DNA of 18,302 nt from JAENVU01 sp964544295 (GTDB lineage: Bacteria; Actinomycetota; Acidimicrobiia; IMCC26256; JAENVU01). Numbering within the stretch: position 1 is the first letter of the stretch; each line of letters begins with the position of its first letter. The stretch spans positions 1 to 18,302 of the forward strand of contig CAZJBJ010000069.1 of NCBI GenBank assembly GCA_964544295.1. The letters run 5' to 3'. The notes beneath the pieces were generated by a model. The model saw nothing but the letters and a program-made list of their open reading frames with translations. It made no database searches and was not told where the DNA came from. Below are positions 1 through 6,750 of the stretch, piece after piece. A program made the position numbers and the translations under genes.

Positions 1-1
1 C

Positions 2-319
2 ACGACGCCGACGCCGATCCACGACGGCGGGGTCTACGCGCAGACGAGCGGTCCCCGATTCGAGACTCCGGCCGAGGTCCGCGCCCTGACCCGGGTGGCC
101 GATCTCGTCGGCATGACGGTCGCGTCCGAGTGCATCATGGCGGCCGAGGCGGGCGTGGCCTACGCCGCGATCTGCGTGGTCGACAATCTCGCGAACGGTC
201 TCGGCGCGGCGGACCTCACGATCGCCGAGTTCGACGCCGGCGTCGCTGCGAACCGCGCTCGGCTCGTCGACGATCTCGACGCGTTGATCCCGGCGTTGGC
301 GCGTGCCGGGCGGCCATGA
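2..319 (+). CDS. S-methyl-5'-thioadenosine / purine nucleoside phosphorylase, 3' part
   Basis: This is the C-terminal 105 residues of a nucleoside phosphorylase; the 5' end lies outside the window. The family cleaves methylthioadenosine, methylthioinosine or purine nucleosides with phosphate, giving a free base and a sugar 1-phosphate in the cytosol. The visible part has the family signature GPRFETPAEVR (residues 18-28 of the fragment), then VGMT and SE, and then the base-recognition stretch VVDNLANG. The Asp in VVDN falls where MTA phosphorylases carry a base-binding Asp and 6-oxopurine phosphorylases carry Asn, so a 6-aminopurine substrate is favoured. The second Asp typical of human-type MTAP is not present, so specificity stays open. 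The stop overlaps the ATG of the next gene, an MTA-deaminase-type amidohydrolase, which supports a shared role in methylthio-nucleoside salvage. Confidence 0.85.
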   Translation, partial: TTPTPIHDGGVYAQTSGPRFETPAEVRALTRVADLVGMTVASECIMAAEAGVAYAAICVVDNLANGLGAADLTIAEFDAGVAANRARLVDDLDALIPALARAGRP

Positions 320-1569
320 CCCTCACCGTCACCAACGCCGCCTTCAACGACGAGACCGTCGGCCTGCGCGCGGTCGGCGGCGTCATCACCGAACTCGGCA
401 CCACCGTCGAACCCCAACCGGGCGACGACGTGCTCGACGCGGATGGACTCGCACTCACGCCCGGATTGATCAACGGTCATGGCCACGCGGCGATGACGCT
501 GCTCCGTGGGTTCGGCGACGACCTCCCGCTGATGGAGTGGCTCGAGACCCGCATCTGGCCCGCCGAGGCCCGCATCACGGCCGACGACGTCTATTGGGGC
601 ACCCGGCTCGCCTGCCTCGAGATGATCCGCTCCGGCACCACCCATTTCTGGGACATGTACTGGTTCCAGTTCGATGTCGCCCGGGCCGTCCAGGACAGCG
701 GCATGCGGGCCACGGTCAGCCAGGTGTTCCTCAACTTCCCCGGTGCCCCGGACGAGGCCCGGCCCGAGGCCGCGCCCGAAGGACTCGATCGGCTGCGATC
801 GTTCGGGGCGCGGGTGACGCCGAGTCTCGGGCCGCACGCGATCTACACGGTGGACGATGCCACCCTGCGACTCGTGGCCGATCTCTCCGCCGCCCGCGAC
901 ACGCCGGTGCAGATCCACCTGTCCGAGACCGAGGGGGACGTGACCGACTGCGTGGCCGCACACGGATGCCGGCCGGCGGTGTACCTGGACCGGCTCGGAC
1001 TCCTCACCGAGCGCACCGTGCTCGCGCACGGCAACTGGCTCGACGACGACGAACTTGCGCTCATCGGCGAGCGCGGCACGACGATCGTCACCAACCCGGC
1101 GTCGAACATGAAGCTGGCCGTCGGCCGCGCCTTCCCGTACGCGCGAGCCCGTCGGGCCGGCGTTCCGATCGGGCTCGGCACCGACGGCGCCGCGTCGAAC
1201 AACTCGTTGGATCTGCTCGCCGAACTCAAGCTCTTGACGCTGCTGCAGAAGCACACCGAAGTGGACGCAGCCGTACTGCCGGCCCCTGAGGCGTGGGCCG
1301 TCGCGACGGGAGCTACCGCGCCGGTGCTCGGTGGGACGCCCCTGGCGGTCGGCGCCCCGGCCGACTTCCTCCTCGTCGATCACACCAGCGTCGAGATGGC
1401 GCCGGCCCCGCTGGTCGACGCCCTCGTGTATTCGGGTTCGGGTGCAGTCGTCGACACGACGGTCGTCGACGGTGTCATCCTGATGCGCCACCGCCAGATC
1501 CCCGACGAGGCCGAAGTTCGCGCCCAGGCCGGCGCGGCCGCCCGCCGTATTCGAGAGGACACCCCATGA
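316..1569 (+). CDS. mtaD: Amidohydrolase of the MTA/SAH deaminase type
   Basis: This 417-residue protein matches 5-methylthioadenosine/S-adenosylhomocysteine deaminases (ATZ/TRZ branch of the amidohydrolase superfamily), which hydrolyse the 6-amino group of MTA, SAH or adenosine. Metal and catalytic residues are visible in order: HGH at residues 55-57 within LINGHGHAAMTLLRG, H174 (GPHAIYT), H201 and E204 (IHLSETEGD), H238 (LAHGNWL), and D290 in LGTDGAASNNSLD. The more usual first motif is NTHTH; here it reads NGHGH but both His remain. The ATG at 316 was chosen because it overlaps the phosphorylase stop as ATGA and begins the usual N-terminal beta strand; the frame is open further upstream without resemblance. 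The next gene also starts by ATGA overlap, so the three are probably translationally coupled. Other deaminated substrates of this branch, such as s-triazines, cannot be excluded. Confidence 0.85.
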   Translation: MTLTVTNAAFNDETVGLRAVGGVITELGTTVEPQPGDDVLDADGLALTPGLINGHGHAAMTLLRGFGDDLPLMEWLETRIWPAEARITADDVYWGTRLACLEMIRSGTTHFWDMYWFQFDVARAVQDSGMRATVSQVFLNFPGAPDEARPEAAPEGLDRLRSFGARVTPSLGPHAIYTVDDATLRLVADLSAARDTPVQIHLSETEGDVTDCVAAHGCRPAVYLDRLGLLTERTVLAHGNWLDDDELALIGERGTTIVTNPASNMKLAVGRAFPYARARRAGVPIGLGTDGAASNNSLDLLAELKLLTLLQKHTEVDAAVLPAPEAWAVATGATAPVLGGTPLAVGAPADFLLVDHTSVEMAPAPLVDALVYSGSGAVVDTTVVDGVILMRHRQIPDEAEVRAQAGAAARRIREDTP

Positions 1570-2258
1570 CCGACGACGCGACGCTCCCCGATCTCACGAT
1601 CGCGTACCGCGATCTCCGAGCCCGCGTGACGGATCTGATCCGCGCCGCGTCGCCGGAACAGCTCGAGGCGATCGCTCCGGCCACGCCGGAGTGGCGCGTC
1701 CACGACGTGCTCGCGCACATGGTCGGCGTGACCGCCGACGTGCTCGCGGGTCGGTTGGACGGCGTGGCGACCGACGCGTGGACCCAGGCCCAGGTCGACG
1801 CCCGCCGGACCACCCCGGTCGACACCATGCTCGACGAGTGGGCCGAGAACGCGGTGACCGTCGAACCGATGATCCCGGACTTCGGCGTCATGGCCGGACA
1901 GGCCGTCCTCGACGCGTGCACCCACGAACACGACATCCGGGACGCGCTGGGTCGGTCCGGCGCCCGCGACTCCACCGCGGTCCACATCGGCAGCGCGTGG
2001 CTCGGCGACCGCATCGGCGAGTTCAACGCACCCACCGATCGAGGCGCGATCCGCATCGAGACGGATCTGTGGAGCCGGACCTACGGCGACGGCGAGCCGA
2101 CGTCGACGTTGCGGGTCGGCGCGTTCGAACTGATGCGAGGGTCGACCGGTCGGCGCAGTCAGGCGCAACTCGACACGTGGGACTGGTCCGGACCGGCACG
2201 CGGCGAACTCGTCGTGATGCCGATCTTCGTGCCCCGCTCCGCCGACTACGACGGCTGA
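1566..2258 (+). CDS. DinB/MDMPI (maleylpyruvate isomerase, mycothiol-dependent) family protein
   Basis: This 230-residue protein has the layout of the actinobacterial mycothiol-dependent maleylpyruvate isomerase / DinB-like group. It has an N-terminal four-helix metal-binding bundle and a smaller C-terminal domain. The N-terminal half shows ATPEWRVHDVLAHMVG with the likely metal ligand H51, and the second ligand cluster is HEHD at residues 120-123, followed by IRDALG. The C-terminal part (about 150-230) has a TDLWSRTYGDG-like strand region and an FELMRGSTGRRSQAQL stretch, typical of these proteins. Family members use mycothiol as a thiol cofactor or have unknown activity; the true substrate here is not visible. 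The ATG overlaps the deaminase stop (ATGA), so it belongs to the same transcript. It ends 4 bp from the stop of the opposing gene. Confidence 0.75.
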   Translation: MTDDATLPDLTIAYRDLRARVTDLIRAASPEQLEAIAPATPEWRVHDVLAHMVGVTADVLAGRLDGVATDAWTQAQVDARRTTPVDTMLDEWAENAVTVEPMIPDFGVMAGQAVLDACTHEHDIRDALGRSGARDSTAVHIGSAWLGDRIGEFNAPTDRGAIRIETDLWSRTYGDGEPTSTLRVGAFELMRGSTGRRSQAQLDTWDWSGPARGELVVMPIFVPRSADYDG

Positions 2259-2276
2259 CGCTTCACGCGTCGGCCG
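2252..2276. terminator. Hairpin spanning the convergent stop codons
   Basis: The two arms CGGCTGACGC (2252-2261) and GCGTCGGCCG (2267-2276) form a 10-bp stem with one G-U wobble and a five-base loop in the + strand RNA. The hairpin contains the stop codon of the + strand DinB gene (2256-2258) and the stop of the - strand DUF2007 gene (2263-2265). There is no U tract. It is placed to stop or pause transcription from both sides, and it is coding on both sides as well. On the - strand RNA the wobble becomes an A-C mismatch, so the structure is slightly weaker in that direction. Confidence 0.45.
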
Positions 2277-2526
2277 CGTCCTCGCCGTCACCTTCGGCCA
2301 TCGCCGCGAGCACGTCCCGGGCGGCGTCGAGATCCTCCTCGAACACGCACACCCGGAAGCCGTCGACCAGGGCGATGTGCGGACCGGCACCCGCCGCGTC
2401 CCCGAACTTGCCCATCGCTTGAATATCAGCGGTCTCGAGGAAGCTGATGGCCAGTTCGGCCTCGAACCGGGTCGGCAGGTTGGCCACTTCGACGATCCGA
2501 CCGTCGGGTCGGGGGGCACGGGCCAT
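2263..2526 (-). CDS. Small DUF2007-like protein
   Basis: This 87-residue protein has the pattern of DUF2007 (putative prokaryotic signal-transducing protein). A first strand, RIVEVANLPTRFEAELA, is followed by a helix, ISFLETADIQAMGKFG, then a strand, HIALVDGFRVCVFEEDL, and a final helix, DAARDVLAAMAEG. The biochemical role of the family is unknown; it is a small ferredoxin-like fold, often a domain in larger proteins. The frame is open upstream to about 2673, but the ATG at 2526 is chosen for two reasons. The similarity starts there, and a TACGGT box (2534-2539, read on the - strand) sits 7 nt upstream, which fits a leaderless transcript. The tail GDGEDAADA is acidic and probably disordered. 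The gene is divergent from the MFS gene and convergent with the DinB gene. Confidence 0.65.
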   Translation of the reverse strand: MARAPRPDGRIVEVANLPTRFEAELAISFLETADIQAMGKFGDAAGAGPHIALVDGFRVCVFEEDLDAARDVLAAMAEGDGEDAADA

Positions 2527-2533
2527 GTCGGCA

Positions 2534-2539
2534 ACCGTA
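2534..2539 (-). promoter_or_regulatory. -10 box (TACGGT) of a likely leaderless promoter for the DUF2007 gene
   Basis: Read on the - strand, TACGGT is followed by seven bases and then the ATG at 2526. This is the TAnnnT spacing expected if transcription begins at or next to the start codon, and no Shine-Dalgarno sequence is seen. The box is the exact inverted copy of the + strand box at 2557-2562. Confidence 0.5.
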
Positions 2540-2556
2540 CCGGAGTGCCGTGAGGC

Positions 2557-2562
2557 TACGGT
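2557..2562 (+). promoter_or_regulatory. -10 box (TACGGT) for the MFS gene
   Basis: TACGGT lies 10 nt upstream of the MFS ATG at 2573, which would give a 5' leader of only about 3-4 nt and no room for a ribosome binding site. It forms the inverted repeat AACCGTA...TACGGTT (2533-2539 and 2557-2563) with the - strand box. With a 17-bp spacer, the -35 hexamer of each promoter would lie on the -10 hexamer of the other. Confidence 0.45.
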
Positions 2563-2572
2563 TCCGCGCCCG

Positions 2573-3832
2573 ATGCCTTCCCCGTTCGCTCCCTTCCGCC
2601 ATCGAGTCTTCGCCGCCTTCTGGTTCGGCGCGTTCGTCTCCAACATCGGCACATGGATGGAGACGGTGGGCATCGGGATCTACGTGACGACCGAAACCAA
2701 CCGTTCGGGATGGACAGGGCTGGTCGCGGCGGCGGGGTTCCTGCCCGGAGCCTTCCTCGGTCCGGTCGGCGGGGCGCTGGCCGACCGCCTGCCCCGCAAG
2801 ACTCTGCTCATCACGACGACCGCGGTCCAGACGGCACTCGCCACTTTGCTCACCATCCTCGCCGCAACCGGCTCGCCGAGCCCCGGGCTCGTCACCCTCA
2901 TCGTCTTCGCGAGCGGATGTGCGCAGGCAATCGGATTCCCGACCTACCAGTCGTTACTCCCCGACCTCGTGCCGCCGGAGGATCTCGTCGGCGCGGTTGC
3001 ACTGTCGAGCGCGCAATGGAACCTCGGGCGCGTCCTCGGTCCCGCGCTCGCCGCGGTCGTCATCGGCGTCGGCGGATACGCGTGGGCGTTCGGGATCAAC
3101 GCGGCCAGCTTCCTCGCGGTGATCGTGGCGGTGATGATGCTGACCCTGCCACCGCCTCTGCCGAAGGCCGGCCAGACGATCCGCGCCGCGATCGGCCAGG
3201 GCGTGTCGTACGTCCGGCGCGATCCGGGTCTGCGGGTCGTGATGATCTACATGTTCATCAACACGTTCCTGGCCGCTCCGTTCATCGCGCTCGTTCCCGC
3301 CATGAGTCTGATCGTGTTGCACGCGGGGAAGGGTGGCACCGGCTTGTTGATCACGGCTCAGGGTGTCGGCGCGGTGATCATGGCGCTCAGCCTGTCGAAC
3401 CTGGCCGAGCGATTCGGGAGCCGGCGGGTCATGCTGACCGCCCTCTGGGGCCTGCCACCCATCCTCGGGATCTACGCGGTGATGCCGAACCTGTGGTCGG
3501 CGGCGGTCGCGTTGTTCTTCGTCGGCCTCATCTACTTCGGAGCACTCTCGAGCTTCATGAGCATCGCCCAGATCCGCGCGCCGGCCGAGATCCGCGGTCG
3601 CGTGGTCAGCCTCCTCGCGGTCGTCCTCGGATCGCTGTACCCACTCGGTGCGGTGATCCAGGGCGCGGTGGCCGACGAGATCGGGCTGCGCGAGACGACG
3701 CTGATCGCGGCCGGACTCATGCTGGTCGCGCTGGTGGTCATGAAACTGCGGAACCCCCGCTTCGCCGACGCGCTCGAGCTCCCGTCGGCTCCCGTCGAGG
3801 TAGCGTCACCGGTCGAGCCAGGAGGTGGCTGA
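2573..3832 (+). CDS. MFS transporter, EntS/MFS_3-like exporter
   Basis: This 419-residue integral membrane protein belongs to the MFS_3 / EntS-like exporter group, which moves small molecules out of the cell using the proton gradient. The N-terminus has the typical FRHRVFAAFWFGAFVSNIGT segment (about 8-27). It is followed by a membrane helix and the loop 2-3 motif A, GGALADRLPRKTLL, with D71, R72, R75 and K76. Hydrophobic helices recur to about residue 400 (for example LRVVMIYMFINTFLAAPFIA and LVALVVMKL). The C-terminal tail LPSAPVEVASPVEPGGG is cytosolic and disordered. The ATG at 2573 fits the family start; the frame extends upstream without similarity. The stop TGA touches the ATG of the enoyl-CoA hydratase gene, so the two are probably co-transcribed. 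The transported compound cannot be inferred. Confidence 0.85.
   Translation: MPSPFAPFRHRVFAAFWFGAFVSNIGTWMETVGIGIYVTTETNRSGWTGLVAAAGFLPGAFLGPVGGALADRLPRKTLLITTTAVQTALATLLTILAATGSPSPGLVTLIVFASGCAQAIGFPTYQSLLPDLVPPEDLVGAVALSSAQWNLGRVLGPALAAVVIGVGGYAWAFGINAASFLAVIVAVMMLTLPPPLPKAGQTIRAAIGQGVSYVRRDPGLRVVMIYMFINTFLAAPFIALVPAMSLIVLHAGKGGTGLLITAQGVGAVIMALSLSNLAERFGSRRVMLTALWGLPPILGIYAVMPNLWSAAVALFFVGLIYFGALSSFMSIAQIRAPAEIRGRVVSLLAVVLGSLYPLGAVIQGAVADEIGLRETTLIAAGLMLVALVVMKLRNPRFADALELPSAPVEVASPVEPGGG
3801..3806 (+). promoter_or_regulatory. Possible internal promoter -10 (TAGCGT) for the enoyl-CoA hydratase gene
   Basis: The hexamer TAGCGT inside the last codons of the MFS gene is identical to the box in front of the first amidase gene. 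Transcription from it would start near 3813 and give a leader of about 20 nt that includes the GGAGGT ribosome binding site at 3821. It could also be only coding sequence for the MFS tail. Confidence 0.25.
3821..3826 (+). promoter_or_regulatory. Shine-Dalgarno GGAGGT for the enoyl-CoA hydratase gene
   Basis: A consensus GGAGGT lies 6 nt before the ATG at 3833, within the last codons of the MFS gene. It decides the start of the hydratase gene and is one of the best ribosome binding sites in the window. Confidence 0.7.
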
Positions 3833-4600
3833 ATGGCAGCGGTCGAAGTCGAGCGCACCGGCCGGGTGGGAATCATCCGGCTCAACCGACCCGAGGCCCG
3901 GAACGCGGTCAACGGGGAGCTGGCCAACGGCGTGGAGGCAGCACTCGACGAGTTCGAAGCCGATCCCGACATTCAGGCGGTGGTCATCACCGGCAACGGC
4001 CCGACCTTCAGTGCCGGGGCCGACCTGAAACTGGTCGCCACGGGTCAGGGTGCCGAGATGGCCACCAAACGGGGTGGGTTCGGTGGCATCGTCACCCGGG
4101 ACTTCCCGAAGCCACTCATCGCCGCCGTCAACGGTCCGGCGCTCGCCGGCGGATTCGAGATCGTGCTCTCGTGCGATCTGGTCGTGGCCGCCGACCACGC
4201 CACGTTCGGAATCCCCGAGGTCAAACGCGGGCTGTTCGCCGCGGCCGGAGGTCTCATCCGGCTGCCGAAGCGGATCCCGCGCGCGTTGGCGACCGAACTC
4301 GCGGTCACCGGCGATCCCATCGACGCCGCCCGCGCCAACCAACTCGGGCTCGTGAACCGCGTGGTCCCGGCCGACGCCGTGATGGACGCGGCACTCGAAC
4401 TCGCGGCACGGATCGCGGAGAACGGGCCCCTCGCGATCAAGAACTCGCTGCGCATGGTCCGGGAGGCCGGCGAACTCAGCGAAGCCGACGCGTGGACCCG
4501 GAGCAACGAACTGGCGCTGGAGGTCTTCCGGTCGAAGGACTCGATCGAAGGTGCGATCGCCTTTGCCGAGAAACGGCCGCCGAAATGGACCGGCACCTGA
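3833..4600 (+). CDS. Enoyl-CoA hydratase / crotonase family protein
   Basis: This 255-residue protein, the usual length for the family, has a crotonase fold that hydrates trans-2-enoyl-CoA in fatty acid or amino acid breakdown. The oxyanion hole is formed by SAGADLK (60-66) and the G106-G107 pair in NGPALAGGFEIVL. Both catalytic glutamates of true hydratases appear to be kept: E109 in GGFE and E129 in IPEVKRG, 20 residues apart as in rat ECH and E. coli FadB. A hydratase is therefore more likely than an isomerase or a hydrolase that lost one Glu. The C-terminal helix FRSKDSIEGAIAFAEKRPPKWTG is typical. The stretch KRGLFAAAGG differs from the common LGIIPGAGG, so the chain preference may be unusual. 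The gene follows the MFS gene directly and is convergent with the DUF2510 gene. Confidence 0.85.
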   Translation: MAAVEVERTGRVGIIRLNRPEARNAVNGELANGVEAALDEFEADPDIQAVVITGNGPTFSAGADLKLVATGQGAEMATKRGGFGGIVTRDFPKPLIAAVNGPALAGGFEIVLSCDLVVAADHATFGIPEVKRGLFAAAGGLIRLPKRIPRALATELAVTGDPIDAARANQLGLVNRVVPADAVMDAALELAARIAENGPLAIKNSLRMVREAGELSEADAWTRSNELALEVFRSKDSIEGAIAFAEKRPPKWTGT

Positions 4601-4630
4601 CCCGTCGCCGCGAGTCGCGCCTCTGGTGAC

Positions 4631-5620
4631 TCAGGCTGCGTCGCGCGCCGCGTGTAGGCGCGCCTCGTGGATCCGGGTGATGGATCCGACCATGGCGAAC
4701 GCGGCGAGCGAGGCGAGGATGACGGCGACGGCCCCGATGGTCGCGACGATCCGGGCGGCGGTGGAGTCGTAGATCGCCTGGGCGGGGAAGATCAGCAACC
4801 CGCACAAGGTGGCGGTGAGCCACAGGATCCACCACCGCTGGACGAGTCCGCGCGTCGGGTCGTCGGCCGGGATCATGTCCATCGCCGACTGGTAGGGCCA
4901 CCAGAAGTTGACGATGGGGATGATGAACGAGAACGTGGCCAGCAACGGACTCCGGCGGGCCGGCAACCCCGACGCCCAGCCGGTGCGCGCGGCCCGGTAG
5001 AACCACATCAGGAACAACACGCCGACCGCGATCCCCACGGGGAACACGAGGCCGGCGAGGGGTCCGCCGTTCGGAGCATCGAGGTTGGCCGCACCACCGG
5101 GCTGGGTCAGTTCGTCCCAGTGGGCGACGAACCACTTCGCCTGGACCGCGCTCGAGAACATCCCGGCCGCCTGCACGACGCCGGCGACGATCAGCAGCGG
5201 TTGCAGCCAACGGGCGAGCGAACGTTGCGCGGCGACGTCGACGTCGATCGTCACCGGTGCCGCGATCACCGGCGGTCCACTGACGTGACCGGTCCAACTC
5301 GTGCCGTCCCACCAGCGCAGACTGGCGATGCCCCACGGATCCGGATGCCACCCGGGCGCCGCGGTCGCACCGTCGTCCCGCGGCACCGCTGCCTCGTCCG
5401 GCGGCGCCGACACAGGGGTCGGCGAGGCAGAGGGCGAGACCGATGAGATCGGGGTGCCGTCGACGGGCCCGGTCACGACCGGAGGAGCCGCCATGGCGGG
5501 TTCGTCGGAACTCCCGAGCGGCCGCGTCTGGCGCGCCCACGCCGAACCGTCGAAGTATCGCTCGTGCTCGGTTCCCCATGGGTCGGGGTACCAGCCCGGT
5601 TCGCGCGTTGGTTCGGCCAC
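4631..5620 (-). CDS. Membrane protein with two DUF2510 domains and a DUF4328 domain
   Basis: This 329-residue protein has two copies of the short actinobacterial DUF2510 motif: PGWYPDPWGTEHERYFDG (about 8-25) and PGWHPDPWGIASLRWWDG (about 89-106). They are joined by a Pro/Ser/Ala-rich linker (about 40-85). The rest is a DUF4328-like region with about five membrane helices, near 139-156, 187-210, 227-250, 262-284 and 291-312. The motif IIPIVNFWWPYQSAMDM is characteristic of DUF4328. Function is unknown; DUF2510 is thought to be a soluble cytosolic WW-like module attached to membrane proteins. The start is GTG (5618-5620), preceded by the purine-rich GAGAGGGAG (5626-5634 read on the - strand). 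The gene is alone on the - strand between convergent and divergent neighbours. Confidence 0.8.
   Translation of the reverse strand: MAEPTREPGWYPDPWGTEHERYFDGSAWARQTRPLGSSDEPAMAAPPVVTGPVDGTPISSVSPSASPTPVSAPPDEAAVPRDDGATAAPGWHPDPWGIASLRWWDGTSWTGHVSGPPVIAAPVTIDVDVAAQRSLARWLQPLLIVAGVVQAAGMFSSAVQAKWFVAHWDELTQPGGAANLDAPNGGPLAGLVFPVGIAVGVLFLMWFYRAARTGWASGLPARRSPLLATFSFIIPIVNFWWPYQSAMDMIPADDPTRGLVQRWWILWLTATLCGLLIFPAQAIYDSTAARIVATIGAVAVILASLAAFAMVGSITRIHEARLHAARDAA
4643..4663. terminator. GC-rich hairpin 43 bp after the hydratase stop
   Basis: The arms GCGCGCC (4643-4649) and GGCGCGC (4657-4663) can form a perfect 7-bp stem with a seven-base loop. It lies inside the 3' end of the opposing DUF2510 gene, just downstream of the hydratase stop, and could end hydratase transcription. 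There is no U tract, and such stems arise by chance in sequence this GC-rich. Confidence 0.25.
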
Positions 5621-5705
5621 TCGAACTCCCTCTCGTTGCGTGCCATGCTCGCGCAGATGGTGACCCCAGTCGCGCTCGAGCCCCGGAGGCCGCGGTGATC
5701 AGGCA

Positions 5706-6698
5706 GTGAAGGTCACCGATCTCGCCACTCCCGCCCTGGTGGTCGACGCCGCGATCCTCGACCGGAATCTCACCACCATGGCCGCCGCGCTCCCCGGCGA
5801 GCGGTGCCGGCCCCACGTCAAGGCGCACAAGACCACCGCGCTGGCCGCCCGTCAGGCCGCCGTCGGCCACCTCGGGTTCACCGCGGCGACCCCTCGGGAG
5901 GTCCTCGGGCTCGCCGCCGCGGGCCTGGGCCACGACCTCCTCCTCGCCAACGAGTCCCTCGACCCGGATCGCCTGGCCGCGCTGGCGCGGTGCGACGGCC
6001 GCGTCACGGTCGCGGTGGATTCGCACGAGACCATCGCGGCGGCTGCGGACGCGGGCATCCGCGAAGTCCTGATCGACGTCAACGTGGGTCTCCCCCGCTG
6101 CGGCTGCGATCCGGCCGTCGCCGGACCTCTCGCCGAAGCTGCACGCGGCCGCGGCCTCACCGTGCGGGGCGTCATGGGCTACGAGGGTCATGTGTATCTG
6201 TACGAGGACCGCACCGAGCGGGCCGACGCGACCGACACGGCGATGGCCCTGCTGCGCGACGCGGCCGACCAGGTCGGCGGCGAGATCATCTCGGCCGGCG
6301 CGACCGGCACCTACGACCTGAACACCACCGCCACCGAGATCCAGGCCGGGTCGTATGCGCTGATGGACTCGACCTTCGCCGCGTTCATCCCGGCGTTCCG
6401 GCCCGCCCTGTGGGTCGAGGCGACGGTGATCAGCGTGTCACCGAAGTACGCCGTGGCCGACTGCGGGCTCAAGGCGCTCGGGATGGACCATGGCAACCCG
6501 ACGGTCGAGGACGCCAAGGTGCTCATCGTCTCGGACGAGCACCTCACGTTCCGGCCGGACGGATCGGTGCGCGTGGGTGACCGCATCCGGGTGTGGCCGG
6601 CCCACGTCGACCCGACCGTCGCCTACCACGAGCGCATGCACCTCACCGACGGCGAGCACGTCCTCGACGTCTGGAACGTGGATCTGCGGGGTTGGTGA
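5706..6698 (+). CDS. D-threonine aldolase-like PLP enzyme (alanine racemase N-terminal fold)
   Basis: This 330-residue fold-type III PLP enzyme belongs to the D-threonine aldolase / D-serine dehydratase-like group. These enzymes cleave D-3-hydroxy-amino acids to glycine and an aldehyde, or deaminate D-serine. The N-terminus TPALVVDAAILDRNL is typical, and the PLP lysine is K39 in RPHVKAHKT. The barrel continues with DVNVGLPRCGC and GVMGYEGHVY. The C-terminal beta domain carries HVD (H300 and D302), the divalent-metal pair of D-threonine aldolases; D-serine dehydratases usually have His-x-Cys. An aldolase is therefore preferred. The start is a GTG, because an in-frame stop lies at 5661-5663 and no other start codon follows it before 5706. 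The gene is somewhat shorter than classical members (about 370-380). It is transcribed towards the amidase operon, 52 bp away. Confidence 0.8.
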   Translation: MKVTDLATPALVVDAAILDRNLTTMAAALPGERCRPHVKAHKTTALAARQAAVGHLGFTAATPREVLGLAAAGLGHDLLLANESLDPDRLAALARCDGRVTVAVDSHETIAAAADAGIREVLIDVNVGLPRCGCDPAVAGPLAEAARGRGLTVRGVMGYEGHVYLYEDRTERADATDTAMALLRDAADQVGGEIISAGATGTYDLNTTATEIQAGSYALMDSTFAAFIPAFRPALWVEATVISVSPKYAVADCGLKALGMDHGNPTVEDAKVLIVSDEHLTFRPDGSVRVGDRIRVWPAHVDPTVAYHERMHLTDGEHVLDVWNVDLRGW

Positions 6699-6738
6699 GT
6701 CGTACTCCGGGACCGAGCGCCCCGGCCGTCGCGTGACC

Positions 6739-6744
6739 TAGCGT
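6739..6744 (+). promoter_or_regulatory. -10 box (TAGCGT) of a likely leaderless promoter for the amidase operon
   Basis: TAGCGT lies exactly 6 nt upstream of the ATG at 6751, so transcription would start at the start codon. No Shine-Dalgarno sequence precedes this ATG, unlike amidases 2 and 3. A weak stem, CCGGG/CCCGG (6707-6711 and 6721-6725), lies between the aldolase stop and this box and may limit read-through. Confidence 0.5.
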
Positions 6745-6750
6745 GCCCGG

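Noticed and set aside
130..315. N-terminal extension of the deaminase gene to 130
   Set aside because: The extension lies in another frame of the phosphorylase gene and reads as an Arg-rich shadow. The ATGA overlap at 316 fits the family start.
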